DNA of 64,000 nucleotides. It comes from Azospirillum thiophilum (GTDB lineage Bacteria > Pseudomonadota > Alphaproteobacteria > Azospirillales > Azospirillaceae). Made by a program: the position numbers and the translations under genes. Below, one piece after another: positions 1 to 6,631 of this stretch. Each line of letters opens with the position of its first letter. The stretch's first letter is position 1. The stretch is from positions 124,001-188,000 of the forward strand of contig NZ_CP012404.1 in the NCBI RefSeq assembly GCF_001305595.1. Reading direction: 5' to 3'. A model generated the notes under the pieces. It was not told where the DNA came from. It worked only from the letters and a program-made list of their open reading frames with translations, and did not search any database.

Positions 1-375
1 TCCCGCCACCCAGGCGCCGCCGGCCAGCGCGCCGAGCGCGATGTAGGCGATCTCCCCCACCGTCGCCGCGGCGCGGTCGGACGGGCTCCACAGGCAGGAT
101 GCCAGGGCCAGCGCCAGAAAGGCGGCGACCGCAGCGACCGGCGGCGTCACCCGCAGGATGCGGCCGAAGGCGCCGCGCCGCGCCAGTCCGGCCAGCGCCA
201 GGGCCAAGACGGCGACCGCCCACACCGGCATCCCGCGAGGGGCGAGCGCCGCCAGCGGCCCGAGGACCAGGGCGGCGGCGGCGGCGAGGTGCCGGAGCAC
301 GGCATCGGGCCGGCCGGTGGTGGGGCGGTCGGCGGCGGGACTGGAGGAAGTGGGGCGCGACGCGGTGACGTCCAT
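1..375 (-). CDS. O-antigen ligase-like membrane protein, N-terminal part (runs off the window)
   Basis: Reading leftwards from ATG at 375, the frame stays open for 125 codons to the window edge. The N-terminus is polar (about 25 residues), then come two or three hydrophobic stretches (around residues 28-50, 53-65 and 75-95), followed by LASCLWSPSDRAA. A Trp-Ser-Pro-x-Asp motif after the second or third membrane helix is typical of the O-antigen ligase/Wzy (WaaL-like) polymerase family, which joins or polymerises surface polysaccharide at the periplasmic face. Only the first quarter to third of such a protein is present. The start is uncertain because no strong Shine-Dalgarno precedes it. The family call rests on a short motif and membrane topology, so it is tentative. 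The 150-bp repeat array lies directly upstream. Confidence 0.55.
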   Translation of the reverse strand, partial: MDVTASRPTSSSPAADRPTTGRPDAVLRHLAAAAALVLGPLAALAPRGMPVWAVAVLALALAGLARRGAFGRILRVTPPVAAVAAFLALALASCLWSPSDRAAATVGEIAYIALGALAGGAWVAG

Positions 376-440
376 GAACTCGGCGGGAAATTGCGGAAAC
401 CGGCGGGGACTTAACCGCACTCCCGCCGCGAAAGCAACGG

Positions 441-1030
441 CGCGCGGTCCGGAGCCGCGGCCATCGCATGCCGCGCGGTCTTCCGGGGTGGATGGAACAG
501 GTGGAACAGGATGAAACAGGAAGTCGGACCTGTTCCATGTTCCATCCTCCGGCCGGACGGCGGGCACGTCCCGGACCTGGGACCGTGCCGCTTGCGGTCC
601 GCAGCCGTGGGCATCGCATGCCGCCCAGTGTTCCGGGGTGGATGGAACAGGTGGAACAGGATGAAACAGGAAGTCGGACCTGTTCCATGTTCCATCCTCC
701 GGCCGGACGGCGGGCACGTCCCGGATCTGGGACCGTGCCGCTTGCGGTCCGCAGCCGTGGGCATCGCATGCCGCCCGGTGTTCCGGGGTGGATGGAACAG
801 GTGGAACAGGATGAAACAGGAAGTCGGACCTGTTCCATGTTCCATCCTCCGGCCGGACGGCGGGCACGTCCCGGACCTGGGACCGTGCCGCTTGCGGTCC
901 GCAGCCGTGGGCATCGCGTGCCGCCCGGTGTTCCGGGGCGGATGGAACAGGATGAAACAGGAATTCAGACCTGTTCCATGTTCCATCCGCCAGCCCGACC
1001 GCGGGCACGCCCCGGACGTGGAACCGTGCT
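441..1030. repeat. Array of four 150-bp tandem repeats, each with a long imperfect hairpin
   Basis: The landmark TTCCGGGGTGGATGGAACAG starts at 481, 631 and 781, and in diverged form at 931, giving an exact 150-bp period. The two central units are nearly identical. The first unit is preceded by a partial, diverged unit end (from about 441). The last unit is shortened (one GTGGAACAG is missing) and drifts until about 1030. Each unit carries an inverted repeat: in the first copy, GGATGGAACA-GGTG-GAACAGG at 490-510 faces CCTGTTCCATGTTCCATCC at 529-547, so TGGAACA/TGTTCCA heptamers occur four times per full unit. Because 150 is divisible by three, several frames stay open through the array, but their translations are 50-residue repeats without recognisable domains. 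I treat the array as non-coding. Confidence 0.9.
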
Positions 1031-1278
1031 TTGATCAAATGGGTCCGGAGGTTTTCAGACGTCGGGGGTGGCACGGAGTCTCCCTGGCGGCAATACCAGG
1101 CATCGCCTGGGACGAGCCAATAATTCCTATCATGGTCGCCGGGGAGGGGAAAGGGCGGGTGGAAAATCCCTCCTTGCAGACGCGCCGTCCGGATTGTGCA
1201 GCCGTAAGGCCGGACGTTACGCTGGTCCCCTGCCGGCGGCCGGCAAGAGGACGGCCCGCAAGATGGAGAGGGGCGGAG

Positions 1279-2175
1279 ATGGACCTGATGGGGCAACAGG
1301 CGGGGCAACAGGCGGCGGGCCGGGAGACGGAGGGCTATCGCGTTCGCATGATGAGCCGGGCCGAGCTGGATCTGGCGGTGGACTGGGCGCGGGAGGAGGG
1401 CTGGAACCCCGGCCTGCAGGATGCGGGCGCGTTCCACGCCGCCGATCCCGCCGGTTTCCTGACCGGGCTGCTGGACGGCCGGCCGGTGGCGTCGCTGTCG
1501 GTCGTCCGCTATCCGGGGAAGTTCGGCTTCCTCGGCTTCTACATCGTGCGGCCGGAGGTGCGCGGGCGCGGCTATGGCTGGCACTTGTGGCAGGCGGGGC
1601 TGCGCCATCTGAAGGGCTGCACCGTCGGCCTCGACGGGGTGGTCGCCCAGCAGGAGAATTACCGGAAATCCGGCTTCGCCCCGGCCCACCGCAACATCCG
1701 GTTCGGCGGTCGGCTGCCGGATGGCGGCGGGGAGGCGGCGTCCGTCGCCGTGGTGGATGCGCGGACGATTCCGTTCGACAGGCTGATGGCGCTGGATGCC
1801 GGCCTGTTCCCGGCGCCGCGCCCCGGGTTCCTCGCCAACTGGATCGCCCTGCCGGGCGCCACCGCGCTGGCCGCCGTCGAGGACGGCAGACTGCGCGGCT
1901 TCGGCGTCGTCCGCCCGTGCCATCAGGGGTGGAAAATCGGGCCGCTCTACGCCGACGGCGGCGCCGTCGCGCGTGATCTGCTGCTGGCGCTGGGGCGGGC
2001 GGCTGGTGAGGGGCCGCTGTTCCTCGACGTGCCGGAACCGAACGGCGCGGCGGTGCGTCTGGCCGGGGAACTGGGGCTGTCGCCGCAGTTCGAGACGGCG
2101 CGGATGTATCGGGGGCCGGCGCCTGCGGTCGATCTGGCGCGGCTGTTCGGGATCACCAGCTTCGAGCTGGGGTGA
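1279..2175 (+). CDS. GNAT family N-acetyltransferase with a C-terminal second acetyltransferase-like domain
   Basis: A 298-residue protein. The N-terminal half is a GNAT fold: the acetyl-CoA loop reads RPEVRGRGYGWHLW (about residues 92-105), preceded by the beta-strand FGFLGFYIV. The C-terminal half, from about residue 160, resembles the extra GNAT-like domain of the YitH type (Acetyltransf_18). The substrate cannot be told. ATG at 1279 is chosen because GGAGAGGGGCGG lies just upstream at 1265-1276 and because the family motif MMSRAELDLAVDWAREEGWNPG begins shortly after it. The frame is open far upstream through the repeat array, so a much longer automatic call (starting near 511) should be distrusted. 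The gene stands alone, about 160 bp before the next small gene. Confidence 0.85.
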   Translation: MDLMGQQAGQQAAGRETEGYRVRMMSRAELDLAVDWAREEGWNPGLQDAGAFHAADPAGFLTGLLDGRPVASLSVVRYPGKFGFLGFYIVRPEVRGRGYGWHLWQAGLRHLKGCTVGLDGVVAQQENYRKSGFAPAHRNIRFGGRLPDGGGEAASVAVVDARTIPFDRLMALDAGLFPAPRPGFLANWIALPGATALAAVEDGRLRGFGVVRPCHQGWKIGPLYADGGAVARDLLLALGRAAGEGPLFLDVPEPNGAAVRLAGELGLSPQFETARMYRGPAPAVDLARLFGITSFELG

Positions 2176-2337
2176 GGCAGCTGCTTGCGTGGCTGGAGCC
2201 TGTTGGGACGGGACAGCGACAAGGCGCTGGATCCGGCGGGGCGCTTGGGGGAAAACAGCGTCTTCGGCATCTTTGCGGCGCCGCGGCCAGCGATCGGAAC
2301 CCATCGGTCGGGCCGGGGCGCCATTCATGGAGAAAGC

Positions 2338-2703
2338 ATGTTCACTGCCGCCAGCTTCCGCGTCGGCGACCGCGTCACCATCCGCACCGGCCAGTCCATT
2401 CCGCAATCCATCGCCACGGTGGAGCGCTACACCGAAGGCGGCCGCTGCATGGTGCTGTCAGACGGCAGCGAGTGGCGCGCCGACGGGCGGCGCCAGTGGG
2501 GCTTCCGCGGCGGCTATTACAAGGGGCCGGTGGTGGAGCCCTTCGAGCCGGGCGACGACGAGTTCGTCACCCGCCGCCGCACCATCGGCGCGCTGCGCAA
2601 GTTCGCCGACGGGCTGACCATGGACTCGCCGCTCGGCACCGAGGCGCTGCAGCGGATCCTGGAAGCGGTGGACAAGGAGAAGGCGGCGGCGAAGGGGGGC
2701 TGA
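2338..2703 (+). CDS. Small conserved-looking hypothetical protein with an SH3/KOW-like N-terminus
   Basis: A 121-residue protein of unknown function. The first 60 residues (FRVGDRVTIRTGQSIPQS, then a VERYTEGGRCMVLSDGSEWRADG stretch) look like a small beta-barrel of the kind used to bind nucleic acid or protein. The C-terminal half is helical and charged and ends in EKAAAKGG. ATG at 2338 is used because GGAGAAA (2329-2335) sits just in front; in-frame codons upstream (from 2185) read like non-coding sequence. A strong bidirectional hairpin follows 27 bases after the stop. No enzyme motif is visible. Confidence 0.7.
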   Translation: MFTAASFRVGDRVTIRTGQSIPQSIATVERYTEGGRCMVLSDGSEWRADGRRQWGFRGGYYKGPVVEPFEPGDDEFVTRRRTIGALRKFADGLTMDSPLGTEALQRILEAVDKEKAAAKGG

Positions 2704-2730
2704 TCGCCCCGCTCCGCGGATGACAGCAAA

Positions 2731-2766
2731 AAAAGCCGGCGGTCCTGGGAGGGACCGCCGGCTTTT
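2731..2766. terminator. Bidirectional intrinsic terminator
   Basis: AAAAGCCGGCGGTCC (2731-2745) pairs perfectly with GGACCGCCGGCTTTT (2752-2766) around a 6-base loop. It gives a T-run on either strand, so it can end both the plus-strand small gene and the minus-strand ahpF transcript that converge here. Confidence 0.9.
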
Positions 2767-2780
2767 CTGTTACGTCCTCC

Positions 2781-4379
2781 TTACTCCGCCGCTTCCATCG
2801 CCGCCGGGCGCGATTCCTCGACCGGGACGGTGCGGATCAGGTGGTCGAAGGCCGACAGCGCCGCCTTGGCGCCCTCGCCCATGGCGATGACGATCTGCTT
2901 GTAAGGCACCGTCGTCGCGTCGCCGGCAGCGAAGACGCCGGGGATGGAGGTCTGGCCGCGGGCGTCCACCTCGATCTCGCCGCGCGGGGTCAGGGCGATG
3001 GAGCCCTTCAGCCATTCGGTGTTGGGCACCAGACCGATCTGCACGAAGATGCCTTCCAGATCGATCCGCTTCTGCTCGCCGCTGGTCCGGTCCTTGTAGG
3101 ACAGGCCGACGGCCTTGCTGCCGTCGCCATGCACCTCGGTGGTCTGGCCCGAGACGATGACGTCGACGTTCGGCAGGCTGTGCAGCTTGCGCTGGAGCAC
3201 CGCGTCGGCGCGCAGCTGGCTGTCGAACTCGATCAGGGTGACATGCGCCACCAGTCCGGCGAGGTCGATCGCCGCCTCGACGCCGGAATTGCCGCCGCCG
3301 ATCACCGCCACGCGCTTGCCCTTGAACAGCGGACCGTCGCAGTGCGGGCAGTAGGCCACGCCCTTGTTGCGGTACTCGGCCTCGCCCGGGACGTTCATCG
3401 AGCGCCAGCGGGCGCCGGTCGACAGCACCACCGTGCGCGACTTCAGCGAGGCGCCGCTGGCCAGCTTCACCTCGATCAGCCCGCCTTCCTGCGTCGGCGG
3501 CACCAGGGCGGTGGCGGTCTGCAGGTTCATGATGTCGACGTCATAGTCCTTGACGTGCTGCTCCAGCGCCGCCGCCAGCTTCGGCCCCTCGGTGTGGGAG
3601 ACCGAGATGAAGTTCTCGATCGCCATGGTGTCGAGCACCTGGCCGCCGAACCGCTCGGCCGCGACGCCGGTGCTGATGCCCTTGCGGGCGGCATAGACCG
3701 CGGCGGCTGCGCCGGCCGGGCCGCCGCCGATCACCAGCACCTCGAACGGCGCCTTGGCCTTGATCTTTTCGGCGGCGCGGGCCACCGCGCCGGTGTCGAG
3801 CTTGGCGACGATCTGCGCCACGTCCATCCGGCCCTGGGCGAAGGGCTCGCCGTTCAGGTAGACGGTCGGCACGGCCATCACCTGCCGCTGCTCGACCTCC
3901 TGCTGGAACAGCGCGCCGTCGATGGCGACATGCTTGATCCGCGGGTTCAGCGCGCTCATCAGGTTCAGCGCCTGCACCACGTCCGGGCAGTTCTGGCAGG
4001 TCAGCGAGAAGTAGGTCTCGAAGCGGAAATCGCCGTCGAGGTTGCGGATCTGTTCCAGCAGCTCGGCCGATTCCTTCGACGGATGGCCGCCGACCTGGAG
4101 CAGCGCCAGCACCAGCGAGTTGAATTCATGGCCCATCGGCAGGCCGGCGAAGGTGACGCCGATGTCGCTGCCGACCCGGTTGATCGCGAAGGAGGGCCGG
4201 CGCTCGTCCTTGCCGTCGCGGACCAGCGTGATCTTGTCCGACAGCGAGGCGATGTCCTCCAGCAGGCCCAGCATCTCCTGCGCCTTCGGCCCGCCGTCGA
4301 GCGACGCGACCAGTTCGATCGGCTGGGTGATGCGCTCCAGATAGGCCTTCAACTGCGTCTTCAGATTGGCGTCCAGCAT
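2781..4379 (-). CDS. ahpF: Alkyl hydroperoxide reductase subunit F
   Basis: A 532-residue flavoprotein that passes electrons from NAD(P)H to AhpC. The N-terminal double-thioredoxin-like domain holds C128-QN-C131 (SLTCQNCPDVV). The FAD-binding GGGPAG is at about 218-223. The active dithiol is C344-PH-C347 in VAYCPHCDGP, with the second nucleotide site VIGGGNSG right after it. The C-terminal GIFVQIGLVPNTEWL and GVFAAGDATTVPYKQI segments are typical of the thioredoxin reductase family. The length matches E. coli AhpF (about 521). ATG at 4379 gives the family's usual N-terminus (MLDANLKTQLKAYLERI). It lies downstream of ahpC on the same strand, but 462 bp apart, with a hairpin and a palindromic repeat in the gap, so it may have its own promoter. 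Confidence 0.96.
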   Translation of the reverse strand: MLDANLKTQLKAYLERITQPIELVASLDGGPKAQEMLGLLEDIASLSDKITLVRDGKDERRPSFAINRVGSDIGVTFAGLPMGHEFNSLVLALLQVGGHPSKESAELLEQIRNLDGDFRFETYFSLTCQNCPDVVQALNLMSALNPRIKHVAIDGALFQQEVEQRQVMAVPTVYLNGEPFAQGRMDVAQIVAKLDTGAVARAAEKIKAKAPFEVLVIGGGPAGAAAAVYAARKGISTGVAAERFGGQVLDTMAIENFISVSHTEGPKLAAALEQHVKDYDVDIMNLQTATALVPPTQEGGLIEVKLASGASLKSRTVVLSTGARWRSMNVPGEAEYRNKGVAYCPHCDGPLFKGKRVAVIGGGNSGVEAAIDLAGLVAHVTLIEFDSQLRADAVLQRKLHSLPNVDVIVSGQTTEVHGDGSKAVGLSYKDRTSGEQKRIDLEGIFVQIGLVPNTEWLKGSIALTPRGEIEVDARGQTSIPGVFAAGDATTVPYKQIVIAMGEGAKAALSAFDHLIRTVPVEESRPAAMEAAE

Positions 4380-4540
4380 GGCTTTCGTTCCCAACGTCTT
4401 CGTGTCCGGGGCGGATCGCCTGCGTCTGCGGCGGTCCGGGCGGAGAATGGGGGCCCCTTTCGGGGGAGGAGGGGGGCAGAGGGGAGGCGGTCCGGGAAGG
4501 CCGGTCCGGTTCTGGAAACAGTGAAGAGTTCGAAGCCTCA

Positions 4541-4630
4541 TCGTCCTCCCCGCGCAGGCGGGGATCCAGGTCCGGGAAAAGACTGCGACAAACTGCGCGT
4601 CTGGGTCCCCGCCTTCGCGGGGATGGGGAA
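4541..4630. repeat. Dispersed palindromic element (CCCCGC...GCGGGG type) in the ahpC-ahpF gap
   Basis: CCTCCCCGCGCAGGCGGGGATCC at about 4545-4566 is mirrored by GGGTCCCCGCCTTCGCGGGGAT at 4603-4624, so the element contains two short hairpins in inverted orientation. This is the common extragenic element of many alphaproteobacteria. The rest of the 462-bp gap between ahpC and ahpF (4380-4841) shows no gene. A second GC-rich hairpin, CCGGCCGAAGCCGG, lies near 4790. Confidence 0.75.
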
Positions 4631-4814
4631 ACCGATGAGGAACCGATCGCGAACCGATCACGGGCGGCGGCGGAACTGGCCGGCCGCGGGATATCCTGCC
4701 GCAAGGCAGGCGGGACATTCATGCCGCGAGGCACAGGTCCGGGGAGATGCTGCATCCAAGCCCGCCGCGGAGCGGGCGGGGTGGGGACCGGCCGAAGCCG
4801 GCCCCCGATCCGAG

Positions 4815-4841
4815 GGTTTCCGGGGAAACCCCCGGAAAACC
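4815..4841 (-). terminator. Hairpin directly after ahpC
   Basis: On the minus strand GGTTTTCCGGGG and CCCCGGAAACC flank a short loop immediately after the ahpC stop codon. There is no T-run, so it may act as an mRNA-stabilising or partial terminator between ahpC and ahpF rather than a strong stop. Confidence 0.5.
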
Positions 4842-5405
4842 TTAGATCTTGCCGACCAGGTCGAGCGACGGGGCGAGGGTCTTCTCGCCTTCCTGCCACT
4901 TGGCCGGGCAGACCTCGCCCGGGTGGGAGGCGACGTACTGGACGGCCTTGATCTTGCGCAGCAGCTCCTTGGCGTCGCGGCCGACGCCGCCGGCGGTGAT
5001 CTCGACGATCTGGATCTTGCCGTCCGGGTCGACGACGAAGGTGCCGCGGTCGGCCAGGCCGACTTCCTCGATCAGGACCTCGAAGTTGCGGCTGATCGCC
5101 AGCGTCGGGTCGCCGATCATGGTGTAGCCGATCTTGCCGATGGCCGGCGAGGTGTCGTGCCAGGCCTTGTGGCAGAAGTGGGTGTCGGTGGAGACGCTGT
5201 AGATCTCGACGCCCAGCTTCTCGAATTCAGCGTAGTTGTCGGCCAGATCCTCAAGCTCCGTCGGGCAGACGAAGGTGAAGTCGGCCGGATAGAAGAACAC
5301 GACCGACCACTTGCCCTTCAGGTCGGCGTCGGTCACGTCGATGAACTTGCCGTTCTTGTACGCGGTTGCCTTGAAGGGCTTAATCTCGCTGTTGATCAAG
5401 GACAT
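4842..5405 (-). CDS. ahpC: Alkyl hydroperoxide reductase subunit C (typical 2-Cys peroxiredoxin)
   Basis: A 187-residue peroxiredoxin that reduces H2O2 and organic peroxides in the cytoplasm. The peroxidatic cysteine is C47 in FYPADFTFVCPTE, and the resolving cysteine C166 is in GEVCPAKW, matching E. coli AhpC (C46 and C165) in position and length. ATG at 5405 gives the canonical MSLINSEIKPF start. It is transcribed away from oxyR, which starts 233 bp to the right on the other strand. That arrangement, together with the OxyR-spaced site near 5589-5625, suggests peroxide-inducible control. AhpF, its reductase, follows downstream. Confidence 0.97.
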   Translation of the reverse strand: MSLINSEIKPFKATAYKNGKFIDVTDADLKGKWSVVFFYPADFTFVCPTELEDLADNYAEFEKLGVEIYSVSTDTHFCHKAWHDTSPAIGKIGYTMIGDPTLAISRNFEVLIEEVGLADRGTFVVDPDGKIQIVEITAGGVGRDAKELLRKIKAVQYVASHPGEVCPAKWQEGEKTLAPSLDLVGKI

Positions 5406-5588
5406 AAGTGTTCTCCGATGGAGTGCGATGATTGGGTTCGCCCCATCCCCGGCCTTCGGCCGTGGCGTGTCCGACTTAGTGCGGCGCACCCTGTCGAACA
5501 AGGGGCCGCCTGAAGGTGGCCGGGGTGGGGCGGTGTTCCGTGTCCGGTTGACCCGAGGAGGAATACGGGAAATCTGTGATCAAGAGAA

Positions 5589-5625
5589 GTAGAAAATACC
5601 AATTGAATTGATCGATAAATCCGAT
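5589..5625. promoter_or_regulatory. Candidate OxyR binding site
   Basis: Four tetranucleotides, GTAG (5589-5592), CAAT (5600-5603), ATCG (5611-5614) and CGAT (5622-5625), are each separated by exactly 7 bases. This is the spacing of the ATAG-N7-CTAT-N7-ATAG-N7-CTAT OxyR tetramer site, and each block matches at 3 of 4 positions. The site ends 13 bases before the oxyR start codon, a position suited to autorepression. It is about 185 bp from ahpC. Confidence 0.45.
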
Positions 5626-5638
5626 TACATAACCGGGC

Positions 5639-6547
5639 ATGAAACCGCTCCCCACCCTGCGCCAGCTCCGCTACCTCGTCGCCGTCGTCGACCGCTGCCA
5701 TTTCGGGCAGGCGGCGGAAGCCTGTCTGGTCAGCCAGTCGACGCTGAGCGCCGGCATCCAGGAGCTGGAGGAGCTGCTGGGCGCCACGCTGCTGGAACGC
5801 ACCCGCCGCTCGGTGCTGCCGACCCCGCTCGGCCGCGAGATCGCCGAGCGGGCGCGCCAGCTGCTGAAGGGGGCGGAGGAGCTGGTGGACATCACCCGCT
5901 CGGCCGCCGACCCGATGTCGGGCTCGCTGCATCTGGGGGTGATCCCGACCATCGGTCCCTTCCTGATCCCCCGCGTCATGCCGGCCCTGCGCGAGGCCTT
6001 CCCGCGCCTGCGGCTCTACCTGCGCGAGGACCAGACGGCGCGGCTGCTCGGCCAGCTGAACGCCGGCAAGCTGGACGCCGCACTGCTGGCGCTGCCCTAT
6101 CCGATGGGCGACCTGGAGACCGAGGACATCGCCGAGGACCATTTCTCCTTCGTCTGCCCGACCGGCCACCGGCTGAGCGCCGGCGATCCGGCCCTGCCGG
6201 TCACGGTGCCGTCGGAGGATCTGCTGCTGCTGGAGGACGGCCACTGCCTGCGCGACCATGCCATGGCCGCCTGCGCGCTGGACGCCACCCCGCACAACAC
6301 CGCCTTCCAGGGCACCAGCCTGCACACGCTGGTGCAGATGGTGGCGAACGGGCTGGGGGTGACGCTGCTGCCGCAGATGGCTGTCGATTCGGGCATCCTG
6401 CGCGGGTTGGACCTGTCGGTGCGGCCGCTGGCCGGGGGCAGCCCGGGCCGCCGGATCGCGCTCGCCTGGCGCCGCACCTCGGGCCGGAAGGAGACCTGCC
6501 AGCGACTGGCGGCGGCGCTGCGCCAGGAGATGACGGGGGCGGGGTAG
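5639..6547 (+). CDS. oxyR: Hydrogen peroxide sensor and LysR-type regulator OxyR
   Basis: A 302-residue LysR-family protein. The N-terminal winged helix-turn-helix is CHFGQAAEACLVSQSTLSAGI (residues 20-40). The C-terminal sensor domain contains LEDGHCLRDHAMAAC, giving C203 and C212 with the same 9-residue spacing as the redox cysteines C199 and C208 of E. coli OxyR. This pair distinguishes it from general LysR regulators. It is divergent from ahpC, the textbook OxyR target, and has a candidate OxyR site directly upstream of its own start. The sequence does not show whether the alphaproteobacterial protein represses ahpC when reduced, as in some relatives. Confidence 0.95.
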   Translation: MKPLPTLRQLRYLVAVVDRCHFGQAAEACLVSQSTLSAGIQELEELLGATLLERTRRSVLPTPLGREIAERARQLLKGAEELVDITRSAADPMSGSLHLGVIPTIGPFLIPRVMPALREAFPRLRLYLREDQTARLLGQLNAGKLDAALLALPYPMGDLETEDIAEDHFSFVCPTGHRLSAGDPALPVTVPSEDLLLLEDGHCLRDHAMAACALDATPHNTAFQGTSLHTLVQMVANGLGVTLLPQMAVDSGILRGLDLSVRPLAGGSPGRRIALAWRRTSGRKETCQRLAAALRQEMTGAG

Positions 6548-6631
6548 AGGGCGCCATGCCGGAAGAGCCGTTTCCCCATCCCCGGCCGTGGCCTAGCATG
6601 TGGGGCATGCCGCATTGCCGAGGAAACGGCC

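Noticed and set aside
441..1030. The array as a CRISPR
   Set aside because: The unit is 150 bp with no short repeat/spacer alternation; spacer-like parts are identical between units, and no cas gene is near.
411..1034. Open frames of about 190 residues on both strands through the repeat array
   Set aside because: They are translations of a 150-bp repeat in several frames; no domain, no ribosome site, and the array's length being a multiple of three explains why all stay open.
2841..5513. An 890-residue plus-strand open frame opposite ahpF and ahpC
   Set aside because: Its translation is composition-driven, and ahpC/ahpF on the other strand have complete catalytic motifs.
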